From Balneolaceae bacterium (lineage in GTDB: Bacteria > Bacteroidota > Rhodothermia > Balneolales > Balneolaceae), in assembly GCA_007126675.1 (NCBI GenBank), contig SLAU01000126.1, positions 1-6,985 of the forward strand: a stretch of 6,985 nucleotides of DNA, written 5' to 3'. Position numbers and translations under genes: made by a program. A model generated the notes under the pieces. It was not told the origin of the DNA. It was given only the letters and a program-made list of their open reading frames with translations, and made no database searches. Below are positions 1-5,190 of this stretch, in pieces (position 1 is the first letter of the stretch; each line of letters opens with the position of its first letter).

Positions 1-221
1 ATTAATTTCTAACAGTATAATCCAAATCTCCCATTACGGCAAACAGGACCTGAATTTACTGCAATTTTTCTGCCGCTGTTCCGATAATCGCTTCCGTTAA
101 AAGCTCCGATTAAATGTATTAGTCGGCGTAAGGAATCTGTCGCTTCGGTGCCATACGAAATTGAGTGAGTGAAATCGCACCCCGAAGAGCTGAGAAAAGA
201 AATTCGTTTGATGCGATACCT
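1..221. other. Left-edge region downstream of the CheB-like gene, no assignable gene
   Basis: I see no convincing gene, tRNA or rRNA here. On the - strand, the frame of the CheB-like gene stays open after its TAG (222-224) for 70 more codons, ending at a TAG at 9-11. It has no Met start, and its content (many Arg, Ser and Cys) does not look strongly like protein. Another - strand frame gives an 11-residue peptide starting MAPKRQ (155 down to 120). On the + strand a frame is open from the window edge to TAA at 98-100, giving 32 residues with no recognised motif. An imperfect inverted repeat lies at 143-187. The stretch may be ordinary spacer, an interspersed repeat or a decayed coding end; the sequence alone cannot decide. 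Confidence 0.4.
143..187. repeat. Imperfect inverted repeat, possible hairpin
   Basis: CTTCGGTGC at 143-151 is complementary to GCAC..CGAAG at 177-187, with a two-base CC bulge at 181-182 and a loop of about 25 bases. The loop contains the short tandem GAGTGAGTG (163-171). It lies about 35 bases beyond the stop of the CheB-like gene, where a terminator or repeat element could sit. No T-tract follows on either strand, so a classical intrinsic terminator is not supported. It could be an RNA-processing hairpin or part of a dispersed repeat. Confidence 0.3.
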
Positions 222-1298
222 CTACCGCACCCGGCTTCCGATTTCGTGAGCCAGCCGTTCGATAGGGTAGGAGCCTTCTTGAATTCCGTGAACATGCAGG
301 TTCCAGTTGAAATCTGACAATAGTGAACTCTGTTTATTTTGAACTATGATCTGTCCGCCAATAACATCAATAACTTTGGCTCCTTCGGTGCCGTCACCTC
401 CGCCGCCTGATAAGAAAACGGTTAATGAGTTTTGGCCAAACTGCCTGGCAACCGAGTCGAGCAATATGTCGATCGATGGCCTGAAGCCGGCAACGCCTGA
501 TTGCTTATTTAATCCGATGATGTTAACGCCATCTTTCTTTTGAACCTGGATATGAAAATTTCCCGGAGCCAGGTAAGCAATTCCGTTTTGTAACTCATCA
601 CCATCTTTTGCTTCTTTTACTTCGAGCTTAGTGTATTTGTTTAAATCTTCGGCAAGAACTTCACTAAACAAATCTTCAATATGCTGAAGGATGATGATCG
701 GAACCGGTATGTTTTCTGGAATCTTTGACAGTAAAACGTACAAAGGTGCGATACCGCCCAGGCATCCGGCAATAACTAACAACTCCATCCGGCTCATTGA
801 AGTTTTAAAGAAATCAGCCGGAATGGGATCAGATGATTGTAACTTCTTATCCATATAGTTAGTGGTAAGAAGCACAGTGCGGTTCAGTTTAGGGGTAGCT
901 TTCATAACAGGAACTACCCTGTTCATGAAATAATCGAGTGTTCTTACTTTATTCGAAAATAGGGTGGTTTTTGGAAAATATTCTACAGCACCTTTTTTAA
1001 CAGCCTCGATGGCTGCCTGTGCTCCATATTTGTTGTGCGGTACGAATACGATGACTGGCAAATGGGGATGCTCTTTCCTGATCCGATAAAAAAGCTTCAT
1101 CTCCTCCGAATCAATATGATCGATTCCCAGCAGCAGTAAATCCGGTTCATTCTGCTTGATTTGTTCCTCAGCCTTTTTAATGTCTTCAGTATCGGTCGAG
1201 CTTATGAGGGATAAGCTGTCGGTTGAGTTTATGGCAGCCTCAAGTTGATCACGAACATAAGAGCTGGGCTCGGCAACAAAAGTAGTAATTGTCTTCAT
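222..1298 (-). CDS. CheB-like protein: degenerate receiver plus methylesterase domain with Cys nucleophile
   Basis: This 358-residue protein has the two-domain layout and length of chemotaxis response regulator/methylesterase CheB (E. coli about 349). Residues 1-125 resemble a receiver domain, but the acidic pocket usually written DD is E10-P11, and the phosphoacceptor position in PDLLLLG is G58, not Asp. The late lysine is kept (K110, in YFPK). After a linker, residues 172-355 match the CheB esterase domain. The Gx[Ser]xGG nucleophile motif reads IAGCLGG, placing C179 where the catalytic serine belongs. H206 (in LQH) and D302 (in SGGGGDG) keep the other two triad positions, and FRPSID (272-277) matches the usual HRPSVD. 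Family knowledge: CheB removes methyl esters from, or deamidates, glutamyl sites on chemoreceptors, and is activated by CheA phosphorylation. Inference: this one cannot be activated in that way and may use thiol chemistry or only bind. No cheR, cheA or receptor gene is nearby. The gene diverges from nuoA across 171 bases. ATG at 1298 lacks a clear Shine-Dalgarno. The fold assignment is firm, the function unknown. Confidence 0.88.
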   Translation of the reverse strand: MKTITTFVAEPSSYVRDQLEAAINSTDSLSLISSTDTEDIKKAEEQIKQNEPDLLLLGIDHIDSEEMKLFYRIRKEHPHLPVIVFVPHNKYGAQAAIEAVKKGAVEYFPKTTLFSNKVRTLDYFMNRVVPVMKATPKLNRTVLLTTNYMDKKLQSSDPIPADFFKTSMSRMELLVIAGCLGGIAPLYVLLSKIPENIPVPIIILQHIEDLFSEVLAEDLNKYTKLEVKEAKDGDELQNGIAYLAPGNFHIQVQKKDGVNIIGLNKQSGVAGFRPSIDILLDSVARQFGQNSLTVFLSGGGGDGTEGAKVIDVIGGQIIVQNKQSSLLSDFNWNLHVHGIQEGSYPIERLAHEIGSRVR

Positions 1299-1363
1299 TG
1301 CAAAAAGCTTTTATTAGTTAATGGCCACGTATTTAAAGGTCTGCACACTCCTTAAACAGAAAT

Positions 1364-1377
1364 AATTTTGTAAAATT
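1364..1377. promoter_or_regulatory. AATTTT-GT-AAAATT dyad overlapping a TAATTTTG motif
   Basis: Two perfect 6-base arms flank a 2-base centre. The left arm is shared with TAATTTTG (1363-1370), which fits the Bacteroidota -7 consensus TAnnTTTG, though no good -33 TTTG sits at the expected distance upstream. An AT-only dyad arises easily by chance in such sequence, so the regulatory reading is tentative. Confidence 0.25.
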
Positions 1378-1393
1378 GTGAACCGAACACAAT
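1375..1393. promoter_or_regulatory. Candidate operator: ATTGTG-N7-CACAAT perfect dyad
   Basis: Arms of 6 bases at 1375-1380 and 1388-1393 are perfect inverted repeats around a 7-base spacer. The core TGTG-N7-CACA resembles a Crp/Fnr-family site (TGTGA-N6-TCACA) but is one base shorter between the TGTG and CACA elements, so a canonical CRP site is not claimed. It sits near the middle of the divergent region, where one regulator could act on both the CheB-like gene and the nuo operon. Binding is inferred from symmetry only. Confidence 0.4.
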
Positions 1394-1408
1394 CCAACTT
1401 ACAAAAAT

Positions 1409-1440
1409 TTTGGATAAATAGGTATAAATATCATAAATTG
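1409..1440 (+). promoter_or_regulatory. Possible nuo operon promoter (TTTG / TAAATTG)
   Basis: TTTG at 1409-1412 and TAAATTG at 1434-1440 are separated by 21 bases, in the range of Bacteroidota -33/-7 promoters (TTTG and TAnnTTTG). The -7 element departs from consensus in its second half. Initiation would fall about 20-25 bases before the nuoA ATG. TAATTTTG at 1363-1370 is an alternative with a better -7 match but no clear -33 partner. Confidence 0.25.
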
Positions 1441-1469
1441 GATTTACATCAAATTAACTACCATAATTC

Positions 1470-1925
1470 ATGCTTACAGAATTTGGCTTTGCACTCTTAT
1501 TTATTATAACAGGGGCGATATTCGTAGGGGTAGCTTTATTCGTATCGAAATTGATTCGTCCCGACCGCCCGAACACCATTAAACTGATGACCTATGAGTG
1601 TGGTGAAATTCCTTTTGGAGACGCTCGCGTTCAGTTCAATAACCGCTTTTACATAATTGGCCTCTTGTTCCTGATTTTCGAAGTAGAAATCTTATTACTG
1701 TTTCCCTGGGCGGTGGTGTTTAAAGAGGTAGGATGGTTTGCATTTTTTGCAATGTTTCTGTTCGTATTCCTGATTTTTATTGGATTTATCTACGAATTGG
1801 GTAAAGGGCAGCTGAAGTGGGATGTTCCCAAACCAAGTATTCCCAAATATGTTGATGGTGTTGGAGTGGTAGAGCAAGAGGAAGAGCCGGAAAGTGATAA
1901 ACTGAAAATTTTAACAGAGGTGTAG
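1470..1925 (+). CDS. nuoA: NADH-quinone oxidoreductase subunit A
   Basis: A small membrane subunit of complex I that helps form the joint between the membrane arm and the quinone-reducing arm. It has 151 residues with three membrane helices (about 8-28, 61-82, 88-109). The loop between helices 1 and 2 carries the conserved YECG (42-45), and helix 2 carries FEVE (70-73), whose two acidic residues match the FDxE pair of E. coli NuoA, with Glu in place of Asp at the first position. The soluble C-terminus is longer than in many NuoA proteins and ends in an acidic stretch (EQEEEPESD, 135-143). The ATG at 1470 is the first possible start, because an in-frame TAA lies at 1464-1466. There is no Shine-Dalgarno. 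It is the first gene of the operon, 10 bases before nuoB. Confidence 0.96.
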   Translation: MLTEFGFALLFIITGAIFVGVALFVSKLIRPDRPNTIKLMTYECGEIPFGDARVQFNNRFYIIGLLFLIFEVEILLLFPWAVVFKEVGWFAFFAMFLFVFLIFIGFIYELGKGQLKWDVPKPSIPKYVDGVGVVEQEEEPESDKLKILTEV

Positions 1926-1935
1926 TGAGTAGTAT

Positions 1936-2475
1936 ATGGGAATGCTCGACAAAAAATACCATGACAGTAACATTATAATTGTAGGGCTTGAAAGCGCTCT
2001 GAACTGGGCACGAAAAAACTCACTCTGGTACGAGCAATTTGGCCTTGCCTGCTGTGCCATTGAGATGATGGCCACTGCTGCTTCGAGATATGACTTTGAC
2101 CGCTTTGGGATTATTCCAAGATCCTCTCCGCGTCAGGCTGATGTAATGATTGTAGCGGGAACCGTAACAATGAAAATGGCCTCGCGGATTTTAAGGCTTT
2201 ATGAACAGATGTCGGAACCGCGATATGTGATAAGCATGGGATCGTGCTCTAATTGCGGCGGACCTTACTGGGAGCACGGCTATCATGTTTTAAAAGGGGT
2301 TGATAAGGTAATTCCGGTGGATGTGTATGTGCCCGGTTGTCCGCCAAGGCCGGAGGCGCTGCTCGAAGGTTTCATGAAACTGCAGGAAAAAATTACCGGC
2401 GAATCTATCATTGATAAAAAAGAAGATTCAGGCCAGATCCCGGAGAAAAGCGAAACCAAAGGAACGGATTCATGA
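1936..2475 (+). CDS. nuoB: NADH-quinone oxidoreductase subunit B (N2 cluster protein)
   Basis: This soluble subunit binds the terminal 4Fe-4S cluster N2, which passes electrons to quinone at the NuoB-NuoD interface. It has 179 residues. The four expected ligands are visible: tandem C39-C40 in GLACCAIEMM, C104 in GSCSNCGG and C135 in VPGCPPRPEA. The C104-C135 interval is two residues longer than the matching E. coli interval, in the stretch PYWEHGYH. An additional Cys (C107) follows C104, as in many non-proteobacterial homologues. The last 20 or so residues (about 158-179) are charged, probably disordered and not part of the core fold. An in-frame TAG at 1930-1932 limits the start to 1936 or the ATG at 1942. 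A GAGGTG (1917-1922) lies rather far upstream. The stop overlaps the nuoC start (ATGA, 2472-2475). Confidence 0.97.
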   Translation: MGMLDKKYHDSNIIIVGLESALNWARKNSLWYEQFGLACCAIEMMATAASRYDFDRFGIIPRSSPRQADVMIVAGTVTMKMASRILRLYEQMSEPRYVISMGSCSNCGGPYWEHGYHVLKGVDKVIPVDVYVPGCPPRPEALLEGFMKLQEKITGESIIDKKEDSGQIPEKSETKGTDS

Positions 2476-2957
2476 AATCAGTGGAAGAAATTCTGGAATA
2501 TCTGTCTGAAAAGTTTCCCGAAACTGAGTTTGAGGCTTTGCAGGGAGATGTTGGTCCGGCAAGAATAAAAGTGCCTGCCCCGGTAATTAAAGATGTCGCA
2601 AAATTTTTACGTGATGACGACCGGTTGTTATTTAATACACTCATGTGCCTCAGCGGCCTGCACTATCCAAAAGAAGAGGAGATGGGCGTGGCATATCACA
2701 TTCACTCAACAAAGCTGGGCCACAGCCTGGCGCTGAATGTGCGGGTACCTGAAGAAAAGGCGGAAGTTCCGACTGTAGAGTCGATCTGGAAAACGGCAGA
2801 CTGGCACGAGCGCGAAGCGTACGACATGGTTGGAATTACGTTTACCGGCCATCCCGATTTGAGAAGAATTCTTTGCCCGTACGACTGGGAAGGGCACCCG
2901 CTTCGGAAAGATTATGAGCAGCAGGAATTTTACCGGGGTGTAACTACAAATGAGTAA
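2472..2957 (+). CDS. nuoC: NADH-quinone oxidoreductase subunit C (30 kDa type)
   Basis: A soluble connecting-arm subunit that packs against NuoD and NuoB and helps assemble the quinone-reducing core; it binds no cofactor. It has 161 residues. The family signature is clear: the WHEREAYDMVGI block (111-122) followed by HPDLRRIL (127-134) and DWEGHPLRKDY (138-148). It is a stand-alone protein, unlike the fused NuoCD of E. coli and its relatives. Its ATG shares four bases with the nuoB stop, pointing to translational coupling, and AAAGGA (2458-2463) offers a fair Shine-Dalgarno 8 bases upstream. nuoD starts 15 bases after its stop. Confidence 0.96.
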   Translation: MKSVEEILEYLSEKFPETEFEALQGDVGPARIKVPAPVIKDVAKFLRDDDRLLFNTLMCLSGLHYPKEEEMGVAYHIHSTKLGHSLALNVRVPEEKAEVPTVESIWKTADWHEREAYDMVGITFTGHPDLRRILCPYDWEGHPLRKDYEQQEFYRGVTTNE

Positions 2958-2973
2958 TCAGCTGAAACTGTAA
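2950..2973 (+). other. Bridging micro-ORF between nuoC and nuoD (MSNQLKL)
   Basis: An ATG inside the last codons of nuoC opens a 7-codon frame whose TAA (2971-2973) overlaps the nuoD ATG as TAATG. A ribosome leaving nuoC could in principle translate it and restart on nuoD. Such short frames occur often by chance and expression is unproven. Confidence 0.2.
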
Positions 2974-4112
2974 TGATTGAATTGATTTCAGATACCGGCG
3001 AACGCCGCGAAATGACCATCAACATGGGTCCGCAGCATCCTTCTACGCACGGGGTGCTTCGTCTTGAATTGGTGCTTGATGGTGAAATCATCAAAAAAGT
3101 GAAACCACATATCGGCTACCTGCATCGCTGTTTTGAGAAGTATGCTGAAGAGATGGACGATTATGCTAAAGTGATCCCCTATACCGACAGGATGGATTAC
3201 GTTTCAGCGATGAACCAGGAACACGGTTACGTGGTGGCTGTGGAACGAATGCTGGAGCTGGAAGTGCCCGAACGGGTTGAGCATATCCGGGTGATTGTGG
3301 CCGAAATGCAGCGAATTGCAAGCCACCTTTTGGGCATCGGTGCTTTTGGGCTCGACCTCGGAGCGTTTACACCGTTTCTTTACCTGTTTACCGAGCGCGA
3401 AAAAATACTCGACATTTTTGAAAAAGTGAGCGGCGCACGGCTGTTGTATAACTACATGGCGGTTGGCGGATTGATGCGGGATGTACACCCTGAATTTAAA
3501 GAAGATGTGGCTGATTTTGTGAAAACATTCAGGCCAAAAATTAAAGAGCTCGACAACCTGCTCTCATATAATAAAATCTTCATCAACCGGACGGCAAATA
3601 TTGGGGTTCTGCCTGTTGAGGTGGCGCTTAACTATGCAGCATCCGGTCCCGTACTGCGGGGTTCAGGCTTGAAGTGGGATCTTCGAAAAGATGATCCTTA
3701 CTCCATCTACGATCGATTTGAATTTGATATCCCGGTCGGTTCAGGAGAAGTGGGAACATTGGGCGATTGCTGGGACCGGTACATCGTTCGTGTTCGTGAA
3801 ATGGAGCAAAGCCTTCGCATTATTGAGCAGGCACTTGAAAGTATGCCTGATGAGGGGGATGTGATGGAGGCGATCCCGAAGCGTATCAGAATGAAAGAAG
3901 GGGAGATTTATGTACGGACGGAATCACCGAGGGGAGAGCTGGGCTATTTCATCGCAGGCGATAATTCGGCAAGCCCTTTCAGGGTAAAAGCACGTGCTCC
4001 AAGTTTTGTACATCTGAGCATGCTGCCTGCCATTTCCAGAGGTTCGCTGATTGCAGATATGGTAGCCATAATAGGTAGTATCGACATTGTATTGGGTGAG
4101 GTTGACAGATAA
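2973..4112 (+). CDS. nuoD: NADH-quinone oxidoreductase subunit D (49 kDa type)
   Basis: The core quinone-reducing subunit, related to the large subunit of NiFe hydrogenases but without the metal site. It has 379 residues and looks full length, from the N-terminal GPQHPSTHG block (19-27) to the typical ending GEVDR. H26 in that block and Y76 in RMDYVS align with the two residues that hold the quinone headgroup in T. thermophilus and mitochondrial complex I; I aligned these by eye, with one residue more between them than in the bovine protein. Other conserved stretches are HIGYLHR (46-52), RGSGLKWDLRK, GDCWDRYIVRVREM and ESPRGELGY. The start at 2973 is the first ATG after an in-frame stop at 2955-2957 (the nuoC stop); there is no clear Shine-Dalgarno. 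The next gene is nuoH after 29 bases; nuoE, nuoF and nuoG, often found here, are absent. Confidence 0.97.
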   Translation: MIELISDTGERREMTINMGPQHPSTHGVLRLELVLDGEIIKKVKPHIGYLHRCFEKYAEEMDDYAKVIPYTDRMDYVSAMNQEHGYVVAVERMLELEVPERVEHIRVIVAEMQRIASHLLGIGAFGLDLGAFTPFLYLFTEREKILDIFEKVSGARLLYNYMAVGGLMRDVHPEFKEDVADFVKTFRPKIKELDNLLSYNKIFINRTANIGVLPVEVALNYAASGPVLRGSGLKWDLRKDDPYSIYDRFEFDIPVGSGEVGTLGDCWDRYIVRVREMEQSLRIIEQALESMPDEGDVMEAIPKRIRMKEGEIYVRTESPRGELGYFIAGDNSASPFRVKARAPSFVHLSMLPAISRGSLIADMVAIIGSIDIVLGEVDR

Positions 4113-4141
4113 ACAAATTGATTTAAGAACAGAATAAATAA

Positions 4142-5170
4142 ATGAACAGCCTTTTTCTGACCAACATACTAAATTTGCCTCTGCTGGTTCACCTGGCACT
4201 GCCGCTGACCATTATCCTGGTGTATGCGCTTGTGGCCATTTGGGGAGAACGGAAAGTTGCCGGTTTTATCCAGGACAGGCTTGGCCCGATGCGTGTGGGA
4301 GGCTGGCACGGATGGGCACAGTCGATTGCCGATCTTTTAAAACTGATCCAGAAAGAAGATATCGTACCAACAAATGCGAGCAGATTCCTTTTTAAGTTTG
4401 CTCCTTTCATGATGTTTGCCGCTTCTTATGCCGCATTTGCTGTGATTCCATTCAGCAGCGGTTATATCGGCAGTAATATCAATATCGGGGTGTTTTACCT
4501 GCTCGCCGTTACTTCGGTGCTAACGCTGAGTATCATTATGGCCGCATGGGCAAGTAATAATAAATGGTCGCTGCTCGGGGGCATGCGCAGTGCCGCACAG
4601 ATGGTGAGTTACGAAGTACCGACGATCGCAACGGTATTAACGGTAATTGTTGTAGCGGGATCACTGAACCTGATGACCGTGACCGAAATGCAATCAGGCA
4701 ATGATATTCTTGGCTTTTTGCCCAACTGGTTCATTTTTCAGAACCCATTCCTGATTGTGGCGTTTGTGATCTTCTTTATCTCTATTCTGGCAGAATCGCA
4801 CAGGGTGCCTTTTGATCTGCCCGAATCGGAATCGGAACTGGTGGCAGGGTATCAAACCGAATATTCAGGAATGCGCTGGGCCATGTTTATGCTGGCCGAA
4901 TATGCTGATATGCTGCTTCTCTCACTACTGGGTGCCGTACTCTTTTTTGGCGGATGGAACAGTCCGTTCGGCGACTTCATGGGCGGCCCGGTTTGGGGAT
5001 TCTTCTGGTTTATGCTGAAAGGGTTACTGCTGGTATTTGTAATGATGTGGATCCGGTGGACACTTCCACGCTACCGTGTAGATCAGCTGATGCACATCTG
5101 CTGGAGTGTTCTGATTCCGCTTTCATTTATAAACCTCGTATTGGTGGCACTATGGGAACTGATTTTTTAA
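4142..5170 (+). CDS. nuoH: NADH-quinone oxidoreductase subunit H
   Basis: The membrane subunit at the foot of the hydrophilic arm; it forms much of the quinone entry channel and links quinone reduction to proton pumping. It has 342 residues and about eight membrane helices (roughly 14-34, 86-106, 114-135, 157-178, 200-220, 246-270, 284-305, 320-340). Signature loops are ERKVAGFIQDRLGPMRVG (36-53), RSAAQMVSYE (149-158), the acidic ESHRVPFDLPESESELVAGY loop (218-237) followed by EYSGMRWAMF, and RWTLPRYRVDQLM (305-317). The ATG is forced by an in-frame TAA directly before it (4139-4141). The 29-base gap from nuoD is A-rich with no Shine-Dalgarno. nuoI follows after 20 bases. Confidence 0.97.
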   Translation: MNSLFLTNILNLPLLVHLALPLTIILVYALVAIWGERKVAGFIQDRLGPMRVGGWHGWAQSIADLLKLIQKEDIVPTNASRFLFKFAPFMMFAASYAAFAVIPFSSGYIGSNINIGVFYLLAVTSVLTLSIIMAAWASNNKWSLLGGMRSAAQMVSYEVPTIATVLTVIVVAGSLNLMTVTEMQSGNDILGFLPNWFIFQNPFLIVAFVIFFISILAESHRVPFDLPESESELVAGYQTEYSGMRWAMFMLAEYADMLLLSLLGAVLFFGGWNSPFGDFMGGPVWGFFWFMLKGLLLVFVMMWIRWTLPRYRVDQLMHICWSVLIPLSFINLVLVALWELIF

Positions 5171-5190
5171 ATGATTTAAACGAATAAGAA

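Larger units (their letters stand above)
1299..1469. promoter_or_regulatory. Divergent intergenic region between the CheB-like gene and nuoA
   Basis: These 171 AT-rich bases separate two genes transcribed away from each other, so both promoters should lie here. It contains a 10-base AAAAGCTTTT palindrome (1303-1312) just upstream of the CheB-like start, a TAATTTTG motif (1363-1370) fitting the Bacteroidota -7 consensus TAnnTTTG, two adjoining dyads (1364-1377 and 1375-1393), and a second promoter-like pair nearer nuoA (1409-1440). Upstream of nuoA the leader is AT-rich with no Shine-Dalgarno. On the - strand TATTTCTG (1364-1357) is one base away from TAnnTTTG, but I see no well-spaced partner for it. 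Confidence 0.6.

Noticed and set aside
2..100. End of a gene entering from the left edge on the + strand (32 residues, stop at 98-100)
   Set aside because: Too short, no motif, and the composition does not look like protein; it cannot be told from chance.
100..187. Possible 3' end of a 23S rRNA or an rRNA spacer on the - strand (ACTAAT-containing stretch)
   Set aside because: Only a few bases resemble the 23S end, the upstream sequence is the CheB-like coding region, and no 5S-like sequence follows.
143..187. Intrinsic terminator for the CheB-like gene
   Set aside because: The stem is imperfect with a long loop, and no T-tract follows on either strand.
346..543. Open frame of 65 codons on the + strand
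   Set aside because: It lies wholly antisense to the esterase domain of the CheB-like gene, which has clear family motifs; the translation is Pro/Ser-rich with no recognisable domain.
1375..1393. Canonical CRP/FNR binding site
   Set aside because: The spacing between TGTG and CACA is 7, not 8 as in the CRP consensus, and it is not TTGAT-N4-ATCAA as for FNR; kept only as an unnamed dyad.
2472..4112. A fused NuoCD protein split by a frameshift
   Set aside because: nuoC ends in its own stop and nuoD has a normal family N-terminus after 15 bases; separate nuoC and nuoD are normal in many phyla.
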